From: Bacteroidales bacterium
Lineage (GTDB): Bacteria > Bacteroidota > Bacteroidia > Bacteroidales > Tenuifilaceae
Length of the DNA stretch: 56,946 nucleotides
Assembly (NCBI GenBank): GCA_028708425.1
Contig: JAQVYY010000017.1
Coordinates: forward strand, 1-56,946
Direction: 5' to 3'
This document shows positions 1-7,017 of this stretch, one piece after another; within the stretch, counting starts at the first letter, position 1, and each line of letters begins with the position of its first letter. The notes below the pieces were generated by a model. That model was not told the DNA's origin and did no database searches. It was given only the letters and a program-made list of their open reading frames with translations. The translations under genes and the position numbers were made by a program.

Positions 1-260
1 GAAAAAATACCCTAAACCAGAGAAAAGAATTATTTTCACAATCCCGTCCTTAAAAATCAACTAATTTTTTGAGCCAAGCGAGAAGAAAAGAAACAGTGGA
101 ATTATGAATCGCTCAATTTAGGTATAAGTAATCTAGAGCCAAATATACTATGCGAAAACGCCAAGGTGTGTCGTTGGAAGTAATGGATATATTTATTTTG
201 GGAGTTTTCCTAAAAAATCTCCTCTAGTTATTGTAACCCTCGTAATGGGAACTAATACAA

Positions 261-410
261 TTAGCCCCAATTATTCGAATGAATAATTGGGGTTTTCAAC
301 AGCTTCTATGTTTCAAAACCAATTTTGTTACCCAAAATTGGGTTCAACTAGGTAGGGCTAACCCGCATTTGCATTCATCTTTTACAAATTTGATGAATAA
401 TGCGGGTTAA
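261..410 (+). repeat. Full-length copy 1 of the 150-bp TTAA-ended repeat
   Basis: The copy runs from TTAGCCCCAATTATTC to GCGGGTTAA. It contains the left hairpin (CCCCAATTATTC pairing with GAATAATTGGGG), the central CCAATTTTG/CCAAAATTGG hairpin and the right hairpin (AACCCGCATT pairing with AATGCGGGTT). The right end lies 25 bp beyond the stop codon of the leftward PIN toxin gene, so it may end that transcript. The first 260 bases of the window hold no convincing gene. Confidence 0.9.
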
Positions 411-435
411 TATACAGCGTGCTAGCAACTGGTGA

Positions 436-852
436 TTATTCAATGATTTCGCTTAGCTGCCTTGCAGTCATTACAGGTATTCTTGAGTTTTTAAAATCTT
501 TTAGATTTCGAGTAACAATTATTTCAATGCTATTTTCTAATGCAGAATAATATTGAAGTCCATCTTCAAAATCATTAAACTCACTGTCATTTAGTGCCAA
601 ATTATTTATTTTTCCATCAAGGCTTAATATCCCAACTAACAATTTCAATTTACGTAAAATTTGTTTAACCTCTTCAGGTTTCCTTTTTCTAAGAAGCACA
701 TAACTTAAATTTGCAATTGAAAGGGCTGATGTATAAAGAATAACCTTTTCTTTATCTGCAAAAGAAAATAGTTTTCTTGCGTCTTGATCAAATGGCTCTC
801 GTTTAGCTAATAGGTCTATAATTATATTTGTATCAAGTAGTACCCTTTTCAT
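436..852 (-). CDS. PIN-domain toxin (VapC/PIN_3-like ribonuclease)
   Basis: This 138-residue protein opens with LLDTNIIIDLL, the first beta strand and catalytic Asp (D7) of a PIN domain. A second acidic site sits in FEDGLQ (D97), and a TRNLKDF strand (N116, D119) follows, as in the PIN_3 group. Such proteins are Mg-dependent endoribonucleases acting as toxins, usually on tRNA or mRNA; the actual target cannot be read from sequence. Its ATG overlaps the stop of the upstream ribbon-helix-helix gene by four bases (ATGA), the usual antitoxin-toxin arrangement with translational coupling. A repeat copy follows 25 bp downstream. The family call is secure and the toxin role is inferred from the pairing. 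Confidence 0.85.
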   Translation of the reverse strand: MKRVLLDTNIIIDLLAKREPFDQDARKLFSFADKEKVILYTSALSIANLSYVLLRKRKPEEVKQILRKLKLLVGILSLDGKINNLALNDSEFNDFEDGLQYYSALENSIEIIVTRNLKDFKNSRIPVMTARQLSEIIE

Positions 853-1094
853 TTGTATTTTTCTGTCAAGTAGTTTGAGTATTCCTTTTTATAGTCAAAA
901 TCTGATTCAAGTTCAATAACACCACTTAAACTTTCAACTAAGGGCGTAGTCCCTACTTCTTTTTCCCTTGAAGCTGTTACCGATTCAAGATATATTTCAA
1001 CCATCTTAGAAAGGCTAATGCTGTGATTGTGTGCGTACTCCTTAGCCTTTTCAATAACGCTTTTCTTCAACCTTAGAGTTAATTTAGTTTCCAT
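849..1094 (-). CDS. Ribbon-helix-helix antitoxin, DUF6364-like
   Basis: The protein has 81 residues from METKLTLRLKK. A short basic beta strand followed by two helices (VIEKAKEYAHNHSISLSKMVEIYLESV) is a ribbon-helix-helix DNA-binding fold. The acidic C-terminal half would be the toxin-binding tail. The frame is open 18 codons further upstream, but the ATG at 1094 lies 24 bp from a TATATTTG box, fits the start of the family, and is chosen here. As a toxin-antitoxin pair it should repress its own promoter. It overlaps the PIN gene by four bases. Confidence 0.8.
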   Translation of the reverse strand: METKLTLRLKKSVIEKAKEYAHNHSISLSKMVEIYLESVTASREKEVGTTPLVESLSGVIELESDFDYKKEYSNYLTEKYK

Positions 1095-1117
1095 TTTCGC
1101 ATTCTTTTGTTTACGTA

Positions 1118-1125
1118 CAAATATA
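1118..1125 (-). promoter_or_regulatory. -7 box (TATATTTG) of the toxin-antitoxin operon
   Basis: A perfect match to the Bacteroidota TAnnTTTG -7 element on the minus strand, 24 bp upstream of the antitoxin ATG. The longer upstream start would lie before the predicted transcript start. Confidence 0.6.
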
Positions 1126-1238
1126 ATAGAATCATACGTCAAAGCCAAGTACTTTAATTCAAATAAACCTATTACTTTATTGAATTAAGTAGTAGACTGT
1201 AATGCTGCACGTTACGATTTCTGTTTACCTATTGCTAA

Positions 1239-1967
1239 CTAGGTCTTAGTAAACATTTTTACTTGCAGGAATGATAAAATGGTAATAATTCCAACAACAA
1301 CAATACCGACTATGGCTGCAGTTGCAATAGCTGGGTAATCACCATGCTGCTTTATTTGGATGCCTATAAATGCCCATACCACAGCTAGCCCAACCATAGG
1401 GTTATTAAACCGAATAATGGTTACTATTGAAATGAGAGCGCCAACGCTAATCATAATCATAGCCCAAGCTTGTTGGGTTAACCCCCAACCGCCCCAGTTA
1501 TAGCTAACCAATAGCGCCGTAACATTGGCTATGGTGGCAATGCAAACCCATCCAAGGTAAATACCAAAGGATGCTTTTATTATGCTCATAGGCTGCGATT
1601 TCATGCTTTTGGTTATGGCTATTAGTGCAAGCAAAAGACCAAGCATCATTACAAGCGATACTGGGAGCTGATTATAGTGCCAAGCAAAAATCCACAGAAA
1701 ATTAAAAAGACACGAGGCAACAAAAAACCAGCTAATTTGCTGAACTTGTAACTTATTGGACTCCCGAAACTGCACCACAACAAAAATAAGAAGCATTAGG
1801 TAGATAACGCCCCATATTGAAAATGTTAAACCGGCTGGCACAAACAAATTTGGGTATGCAGCAGAGAGTTCGCCAGTTGTTTGTCCGTTAATTGGTAGCG
1901 TATTTGCCAAAGCATTTACAACAACCATCAGAATAAAAGAGACTAAATTAGCTACTCGGAGTTTCAT
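1239..1967 (-). CDS. TspO/MBR-like tryptophan-rich membrane protein
   Basis: A 242-residue, very hydrophobic protein with about seven predicted membrane spans and many Trp residues (FSIWGVIYL, FLWIFAWHYN, YNWGGWG). This resembles the long form of the tryptophan-rich sensory/TspO family found in Bacteroidota and Firmicutes. Classical TspO has about 160 residues and five spans and binds porphyrins; ligand and role here are unknown. The ORF can be extended ten codons to a TTG, but that TTG is the last three bases of a TATATTTG promoter box, so the ATG at 1967 is used. It is a single gene. Confidence 0.65.
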   Translation of the reverse strand: MKLRVANLVSFILMVVVNALANTLPINGQTTGELSAAYPNLFVPAGLTFSIWGVIYLMLLIFVVVQFRESNKLQVQQISWFFVASCLFNFLWIFAWHYNQLPVSLVMMLGLLLALIAITKSMKSQPMSIIKASFGIYLGWVCIATIANVTALLVSYNWGGWGLTQQAWAMIMISVGALISIVTIIRFNNPMVGLAVVWAFIGIQIKQHGDYPAIATAAIVGIVVVGIITILSFLQVKMFTKT

Positions 1968-1994
1968 AAGGTGTAGGTTTTGGTTTATACTAAA

Positions 1995-2002
1995 CAAATA
2001 TA
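1995..2002 (-). promoter_or_regulatory. -7 box (TATATTTG) of the TspO-like gene
   Basis: A perfect TAnnTTTG box on the minus strand, 28 bp before the ATG. A TTGG about 21 bp upstream of it could be the -33 element. Its last three bases form the spurious TTG start. Confidence 0.6.
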
Positions 2003-2089
2003 GCTAAGTTTTGAATTCACAACCCAATAACCCTACCGAAAAACAAAAACCGCCACAAATTAATGCAGCGGTTAATGTATAGGAATGCT

Positions 2090-2239
2090 TTAATCCTCAA
2101 TTATTCATTCGAATAATTGGGGTCTCCGACAGCGACTAAGCTTCATCTGCAATCTAGTTATCCAAAATTGGGCTCAACTAGGTTGGGGTAACCCGCATTT
2201 GCATTTATTCTTAAAAATTTGATGAATAATGGGGGTTAA
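2090..2239 (+). repeat. Full-length copy 2 of the 150-bp repeat
   Basis: The copy begins TTAATCCTCAATTATTC and ends GGGGGTTAA. It shares private variants with copy 3 (CTTCATCTGCAATC instead of a sequence like TTTCACAACCAATT; right end GGGGG), so copies 2 and 3 arose from each other by a local duplication that also involved the RAYT locus between them. Confidence 0.9.
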
Positions 2240-2344
2240 GATGAAATACCTAACTTGTAGGTACAGTAAAATCCTGCTTCAACAACAAACAAGATTTTGA
2301 AAAACATGATAAATGCTTATTCCATTCCAAATATACCAATCTTC

Positions 2345-2479
2345 CCTTATTAAATACTACTGAAATACCATAAAAGATGGTTTGTTGGTTAGGTTGTGTA
2401 TGATGACAGGGCTACGCCCCTTTGTTAATTCTCGGTATTACCTTTCTACTACAAAGATATTAGGGCTAACGCCCCTAAT
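2345..2479 (+). repeat. RAYT-flanking repeat, left copy, with REP palindromes
   Basis: This 135-bp block is repeated at 3437-3562 with few changes (shared: CTGAAAT, ATAAAAGATGG, GGTTAGGTTGTGTATGA, CTCGGTATTACC). It carries the REP palindromes GGGCTACGCCCC and GGGCTAACGCCCC. An ORF of 70 codons runs through it from a TTG, but it reads REP sequence and is not called a gene. Confidence 0.8.
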
Positions 2480-2960
2480 TTTGTTGTTGCATTACTACTA
2501 CGAAGATGATGGAATTATTGCACAAAAAATTTGCGGCATTACTTTATTTGCATGGTTTTTATACGATGAGATTTTGTGTGGAAGCAAGGAATAACGATTA
2601 GCATTTATTGTTTTTAAAGGGCATAACCCCAACATCTTAGTAGAAAAATAATGAGTAGGGAAATTGAGGGGGCTTAGCCCTGAAATAAATTAAAAAGAAC
2701 ATTCAATTAGATTGGGCTTAGGATTACAGGGCTACGCCCCTGTTTTGTGTGTTGCATTACTACTACGAAGATGATGATGATGGAATTATTGCACAAAAAA
2801 TTTGCGGCATTACTTTATTTGCATGGTTTTTATACGATGAGATTTTGTGTGGAAGCAAGGAATAGCGATTAGCATTTATTGTTTTAAAGGGCGTAGCCCC
2901 AACATCTTAGTAGAAAAAAATTAGTAGGGAAATTGAGGGGCGTAGCCCTGAAATAAATTA
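2462..2960 (+). repeat. Two tandem ~230-bp REP-containing units (2462-2693 and 2728-2960)
   Basis: Both units contain the same long core (GAATTATTGCACAAAAAATT, then TTTGCGGCATTACTTTATTT) followed by an ATCTTAGTAG segment and a GAAATTGAGGGG(C/G) tail with GGGCGTAGCCCC-type palindromes. The second unit differs mainly by extra GAT triplets near 2770 and single bases, and ends on the stop codon of the RAYT gene. REP sequences beside their transposase are the expected RAYT/REP arrangement; the doubling is local. Confidence 0.8.
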
Positions 2961-3419
2961 ATCGTACCATTCAAATAGATATTTTGAATCGTATTCAATG
3001 CCAAATTTTTCTAGTAACAATAAATACTCTTCCCTAAACGATTGCTTTTTATGGTGTTCTGGTTGATTTAATACGTATTTCACAACCTTATCGATATGTG
3101 ATTTAGAATAGGTAAATCCACCGTAACCAGCTTGCCATGAAAACTTCCCGCGAATATATTTTTTCGCATTTAACCAATTTGAAGAACCCGACTTTACTTG
3201 TTCCATTAATTTTGATGGTGCAATGGTTGGGTGCATGCTAACAAATATATGCGTATGGTCGGGGTTGCAATATATGGCATAAGCTTTACATTTGTGATTG
3301 TTAATAATACCACACATAACCTTTTCTAGTTCGTCTCTAAAGGTTTCTCTGATTAGATTTTCTCTACCTTGTACAGAAAAAATAAATTGAACGTATAGCT
3401 GCGTGTATGTATTAGCCAT
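2958..3419 (-). CDS. REP-associated tyrosine transposase (RAYT, IS200/Y1_Tnp family)
   Basis: A 153-residue single-domain HUH nuclease. The HUH motif is H55-T-H57 in CNPDHTHIFVS, and the likely nucleophilic Tyr is Y115 in KVVKYVLNQPEHH. KFSWQAGYGGFTYS is a usual family segment. Such proteins cut and join single-stranded DNA at REP hairpins. The gene is embedded in REP palindromes (GGGCTACGCCCC type) on both sides, the expected substrate, and its stop codon is the boundary of the last REP unit. All active-site residues are present, so it may be functional. It is not an obvious partner of the 150-bp TTAA repeat, whose sequence is different. Confidence 0.9.
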   Translation of the reverse strand: MANTYTQLYVQFIFSVQGRENLIRETFRDELEKVMCGIINNHKCKAYAIYCNPDHTHIFVSMHPTIAPSKLMEQVKSGSSNWLNAKKYIRGKFSWQAGYGGFTYSKSHIDKVVKYVLNQPEHHKKQSFREEYLLLLEKFGIEYDSKYLFEWYD

Positions 3420-3436
3420 TGTTTTGTGATTTCAGG

Positions 3437-3562
3437 GTTAAATTACTACTGAAATGCTATAAAAGATGGTTTTTTGGTTAGGTTGTGTATGATTACAGGG
3501 CTACGCCCCTTTATTAATTCTCGGTATTACCTTTCTACGAAGATATTAGGGCTAACGCCCCT
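3437..3562 (+). repeat. RAYT-flanking repeat, right copy
   Basis: The counterpart of 2345-2479, just upstream of the RAYT start codon, with the same REP palindromes. It joins directly onto copy 3 of the 150-bp repeat. Confidence 0.8.
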
Positions 3563-3709
3563 ACCCCAATTATTCATTCGAATAATTGGGGTCTCCGACA
3601 ACGACTAAGCTTCATCTGCAATCTAGTTATCCAAAATTGGGCTCAACTAGGTTGGGGTAACCCGCGTTTGCATTTATTCTTAATAAATTTGATGAACAAT
3701 GGGGGTTAA
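3563..3709 (+). repeat. Full-length copy 3 of the 150-bp repeat
   Basis: The copy runs from ACCCCAATTATTC to GGGGGTTAA; the left TTAA is lost where it abuts REP sequence. The right end is 4 bp from the stop codon of the leftward DUF4097-like gene. It shares private variants with copy 2. Confidence 0.9.
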
Positions 3710-3713
3710 ACAG

Positions 3714-4805
3714 CTACTCTAACCTTACACCCCCATATTTTACGCTTATTGTAATTTTTGTGTTGGGATTTGATGCCTGTCCAACCGTTCCATACACCCT
3801 AACCTTATTGTTACTCTCTACCCGATTTACGCTAGCTACGGCGCTATTATAGTAAAACCCACCGTACGACACCTCGCAATCGATGTGATATGAAACAGAT
3901 TCGGGAATTGGTGCGTTAATACTTGCGTAAGCCCCATCAAACGAGATGGTTTGAATGCTGCTGGCAACATCATCAAGCTTAACATCGCCGTAGCGACTCT
4001 CTATGCTTAAACTTTTAGTAAGCCGCCTAATTCTGTAGTGGGTATAGCCACTTTGGGCCACAATGTTAGCAATAGTACCAACCCTAACATTATCGTACTT
4101 AGATTCGAGAACAAGCGAGTTAAGCGAATTAAAATTCAATTTTGAATATTTACTAACAACCGCAAGCGCTTGTCCTTGCTCTACACTTAAATTTGCGTAC
4201 TTAATATCAAAATTCATCCAGCTAACCTCATCTATTGAGGCATTGCCATAGCCCAATTTCAGGTTGTTTAGGGCATTTTGATTTCCGTAAACAATTCGGT
4301 TTGCCTTTAGATTACCGTATTTTAAATCGATATCGGTATGCCCGGTTAGCTCATCAATAAACATATCGCCATACTTGTTTTTGAGCACAGAATTCACGCT
4401 CTTTGGCATTCTGATACTGTAATTTATTTGCATCTCTTTGGATGATGAGCCAAAGCTAAAACTATTGACCGATTTCATCAGCCTCTCGTCAATTTCTGTA
4501 ATGCCTCGAACCTCATTGTCTTTCTGCACTAGGGTAATACCTATTGCTTGGAGCATTTGCTCTGCCTTATCGTGTCTGCGATGCTCAACTAGTACCTCAA
4601 CATCAATGGCAATAGCATCCTTTTCCCAGTTCTCGATCTGCACATGCCCATACCGATTACTTATATACATATGGGTTTTGCTATCAACAGCAAACTCTTT
4701 GCTGTAAGATTTAGTTAACTTGGCAGCCATCAGATTACCCGACAGGGTTGACATGGTGAATGTGGCTACAATCACTATAAATAAAGTATTTAGTCTCGTT
4801 TTCAT
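3714..4805 (-). CDS. Exported DUF4097-like beta-repeat protein
   Basis: 363 residues from MKTRLNTLF, with a cleavable signal peptide ending near LMAA. The rest consists of repeated short strands of the type KYGD, SNRYGHVQIENW, LKYGNLKA and SRYGDVKLDDV, each about 20-25 residues. This is the right-handed beta-solenoid signature of DUF4097 / putative adhesin proteins. It is last in an operon after an ECF sigma factor and its membrane partner, with 13 bp between the preceding stop codon and this start. Proteins of this kind often lie in anti-sigma operons, probably as envelope-stress effectors; that role is inferred. The longer frame overlaps the upstream gene and is not used. Confidence 0.75.
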   Translation of the reverse strand: MKTRLNTLFIVIVATFTMSTLSGNLMAAKLTKSYSKEFAVDSKTHMYISNRYGHVQIENWEKDAIAIDVEVLVEHRRHDKAEQMLQAIGITLVQKDNEVRGITEIDERLMKSVNSFSFGSSSKEMQINYSIRMPKSVNSVLKNKYGDMFIDELTGHTDIDLKYGNLKANRIVYGNQNALNNLKLGYGNASIDEVSWMNFDIKYANLSVEQGQALAVVSKYSKLNFNSLNSLVLESKYDNVRVGTIANIVAQSGYTHYRIRRLTKSLSIESRYGDVKLDDVASSIQTISFDGAYASINAPIPESVSYHIDCEVSYGGFYYNSAVASVNRVESNNKVRVYGTVGQASNPNTKITISVKYGGVRLE

Positions 4806-4818
4806 ACTGCTGATTTTT

Positions 4819-5343
4819 TTAATTTGATAATGGAACAACACTCAGCTTATCAATAATATTATTAAGCACGTTGAGCTGAGCTTGGTAGTACTGGATAAGC
4901 ACAAAAGTAGCCTGCTCGGAATAAGGTATACTCGCTATATCGCTTAAAACATCGGAATGCTCCTCGTTCATATCCTCTAGTACCTGAATAACATCAATAT
5001 ATTGACAATTTGCTTCTACTAGTATCTTCTGAATTTGTACCTGCTTTTGGTTAACCCTACTCCGATAATACGCATCAACCTCAACAATTTGGGCCGATAA
5101 TCCCATTAATGCCTGCTTGTTTTCGGAAAATGAAACATCTCCCCCACTCAACAACAGGCTTAACCCAGCAGTAATTATAAGCCCTGCAATAGCTGCTGCA
5201 CTCGCAACAAGCCATCTATTTACTGGTTTTGCTGCATTCCGCAACTTCCACTTTTGCTGAAACCTCTCGAAATGATGCTTTGGAAGTTCCTCCGTATCAA
5301 GGTGGGGCCTATTTTCGTCAATAAAAATTTTCAACCTATCCAT
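4819..5343 (-). CDS. Membrane-anchored anti-sigma-like protein
   Basis: 174 residues with a cytoplasmic N-terminal part of about 43 residues (MDRLKIFIDENRPHLDTEELPKHHF, a usual opening for Bacteroidota anti-sigma partners). One membrane span lies at about residues 44-67 (WLVASAAAIAGLIITAGLSLL) and a helical extracytoplasmic part follows. It lies 11 bp downstream of the ECF sigma gene. No zinc-binding anti-sigma motif is present, so the role rests on position and topology. The likely job is to hold the sigma factor at the membrane until an envelope signal arrives. Confidence 0.65.
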   Translation of the reverse strand: MDRLKIFIDENRPHLDTEELPKHHFERFQQKWKLRNAAKPVNRWLVASAAAIAGLIITAGLSLLLSGGDVSFSENKQALMGLSAQIVEVDAYYRSRVNQKQVQIQKILVEANCQYIDVIQVLEDMNEEHSDVLSDIASIPYSEQATFVLIQYYQAQLNVLNNIIDKLSVVPLSN

Positions 5344-5354
5344 ATCGCCAATAT

Positions 5355-5906
5355 CTACTTCAATGGTGTTAATAATTGCGTTAACCGCTTTTTGGCTCTA
5401 GCCAGCTGCGATCGCGAGGTCGACGCCGTAATCCCTAAAAGTTCTGCTATTTCGCCATGGCTATAATCTTCGAAATAAAAAAGGTTGATAACCAGCTGAT
5501 ACCCACTAGGCAGCTTACTAATTGCATCTTTCAGCTGCTGTACATCCTCGGGTGCAATACCTTCCTCCGATTCGGTTTCAATAGATAACCCGTGAACATC
5601 CTCAATGGGTACAAGCGTGGGCTTACTTTTCCGCATAAAATCGATGGCTGTATTTACCATAATTCGCTTAAGCCACGCACCAAAACTTACCTCGTTTTTG
5701 TAGGTTTTAATCTTATCAAATGCTTTAAAGAACGCTTCCTGCATCACATCTTCGGCATCGGAGCTGTCGGCGGTAATTCTGAAACACGTATTGTACATGG
5801 CCTTGCTGTACAGCTTGTAAATATCGAATTGCGCATTCCTGTCGCCTTTTATACAGCGATTAACCAACCTCTGGTGAACATTTGGACAGTCGACCTTTTT
5901 CTTCAT
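5355..5906 (-). CDS. ECF-family RNA polymerase sigma factor
   Basis: 183 residues from MKKKVDC. Region 2 is clear (SSDAEDVMQEAFFKAFDKI, then SFGAWLKRIMVNTAIDFMRK), with region 4 at the C terminus (LPSGYQLVINLFYFEDYSHGEIAELL, a helix-turn-helix binding the -35 element). It heads a three-gene operon with a membrane partner and a DUF4097-like exported protein. The ORF can be extended three codons to a TTG, but the ATG at 5906 is preferred. Sigma/anti-sigma modules of this kind usually activate their own promoter. Confidence 0.92.
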   Translation of the reverse strand: MKKKVDCPNVHQRLVNRCIKGDRNAQFDIYKLYSKAMYNTCFRITADSSDAEDVMQEAFFKAFDKIKTYKNEVSFGAWLKRIMVNTAIDFMRKSKPTLVPIEDVHGLSIETESEEGIAPEDVQQLKDAISKLPSGYQLVINLFYFEDYSHGEIAELLGITASTSRSQLARAKKRLTQLLTPLK

Positions 5907-5975
5907 ACTTTGCAATAATGACGAGTGTTGATGCGATTACGCTGCATTAAATATGATATTTTTTGAAAATTATAT

Positions 5976-6010
5976 AAAAAAAGCCAAGCGTATAGCTCGG
6001 CTTTTTTTTG
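5976..6010 (-). terminator. Rho-independent terminator of the 6033-6884 gene
   Basis: On the minus strand a GCCGAGC stem with a short loop and CGCTTGGC partner (one G-T pair), flanked by an A-run and followed by a run of seven T. Confidence 0.75.
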
Positions 6011-6032
6011 ATATGGAGAGATGTATGAAGCA

Positions 6033-6884
6033 TTAAAAGATGCTGGGAACAAGGTTAATTACACCCGTTACAACTTCGCCCGTTTCGTAGTTAAACTCCG
6101 ATCCCCTTAGGCTATGCGGAATTAAATAAATAACCAGCGTTATAACCGAGGCTACAACCGTAACCGTGCGATTTCCTTTCTTACGATTAACAATACAAGC
6201 AATAGCCCACACCACAAACATTATAAAGGTTTTATTGTCGGTTAAATCGTACCCAAACGGGAAACCTGCCCAAAATTCGCCAAATGCAAATTTCTGCACA
6301 ACTGGGCCAAATACTAACCCTCCCAAAAAAATTGCCAAAGCAGTAATAAAACCCCATAACCTAAACGATGGATTGCCATAAGCCCCATGCAAACCAGTTA
6401 AAGTACTAAACAGCAAAGCGATAGACATTAGGATAATATGCGGCAATAGGGCCCATGCGGGAACTGCACCTTTATATCTTATAACAACAGGCTCATCGGG
6501 AGGCAACACGATTGTTGTCCCCTCGTAAGAATTTTCGAGCTCAATGTAGTACGCTAATTTTGCTGCCTTTTGACTTACCTCTGGAAGATACGAAACAAAT
6601 ACTCCCTCCTCGGGCCAAAATGGCGGATTAAGCTCCCATTCTTTATCCGTTGGATAAGGGCGATGATATAACCGAGCTGACCAATCCCACGACACGGGCG
6701 GCATTTCTATCTTCACCTCTTCGTCGGTATACCCGCTGCGAGGAAGTGATAGGCTTAAAATAGTGGTATCGTTTATTTGGGCGCTAACCTTTTTAGGATA
6801 GGTGGGGCCTGTATACCGTTGAAGTACAAATGCCGACCCTGTAATTAGCACAGCCGCAATCCACAAGTAGAAAACTCTTTTCAT
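6033..6884 (-). CDS. Conserved polytopic membrane protein of unknown function
   Basis: 283 residues. An N-terminal span (VFYLWIAAVLITGSAFVL) is followed by about 120 extracytoplasmic residues rich in Pro, Trp and Tyr (MPPVSWDWSARLYHRPYPTD). At least four C-terminal spans come next (LLPHIILMSIALLFSTLTG, LWGFITALAIFLGGLVFG, FIMFVVWAIACIV, VVASVITLVIYLIPHSL). I do not recognise the family. The gene stands alone with its own terminator. The downstream neighbour on the same strand is the sigma operon; the upstream one is the M28 peptidase, separated by an ends-only repeat copy. Confidence 0.75.
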   Translation of the reverse strand: MKRVFYLWIAAVLITGSAFVLQRYTGPTYPKKVSAQINDTTILSLSLPRSGYTDEEVKIEMPPVSWDWSARLYHRPYPTDKEWELNPPFWPEEGVFVSYLPEVSQKAAKLAYYIELENSYEGTTIVLPPDEPVVIRYKGAVPAWALLPHIILMSIALLFSTLTGLHGAYGNPSFRLWGFITALAIFLGGLVFGPVVQKFAFGEFWAGFPFGYDLTDNKTFIMFVVWAIACIVNRKKGNRTVTVVASVITLVIYLIPHSLRGSEFNYETGEVVTGVINLVPSIF

Positions 6885-6916
6885 ATGCTTATTTTACCGT
6901 TATAAATATTCTATAC

Positions 6917-6965
6917 TAACCCCAATTATTCATCTTTTACAAATTTGATGAATAATGCGGGCTAA
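6917..6965 (+). repeat. Ends-only copy of the repeat (49 bp, left + right ends)
   Basis: TAACCCCAATTATTCATC, a 12-base loop, then GATGAATAATGCGGGCTAA. It has the left terminus of the 150-bp element joined directly to its right hairpin, with the whole centre missing. It forms one strong hairpin between the M28 gene and the membrane-protein gene. Confidence 0.75.
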
Positions 6966-7017
6966 TTGAAACAAATTTGAATAATACCAAAAATATAGCT
7001 TAACGATGAAACCACTA

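Noticed and set aside
150-226. 25-codon ORF beginning ATGCGAAAACG
   Set aside because: No start context, no domain, and nothing upstream to pair it with.
2382-2594. A 70-codon ORF on the plus strand
   Set aside because: It starts at TTG and reads through REP palindromes and the duplicated unit; the second copy of the unit does not keep the same frame from its REP, so it looks like chance translation of repeat DNA.
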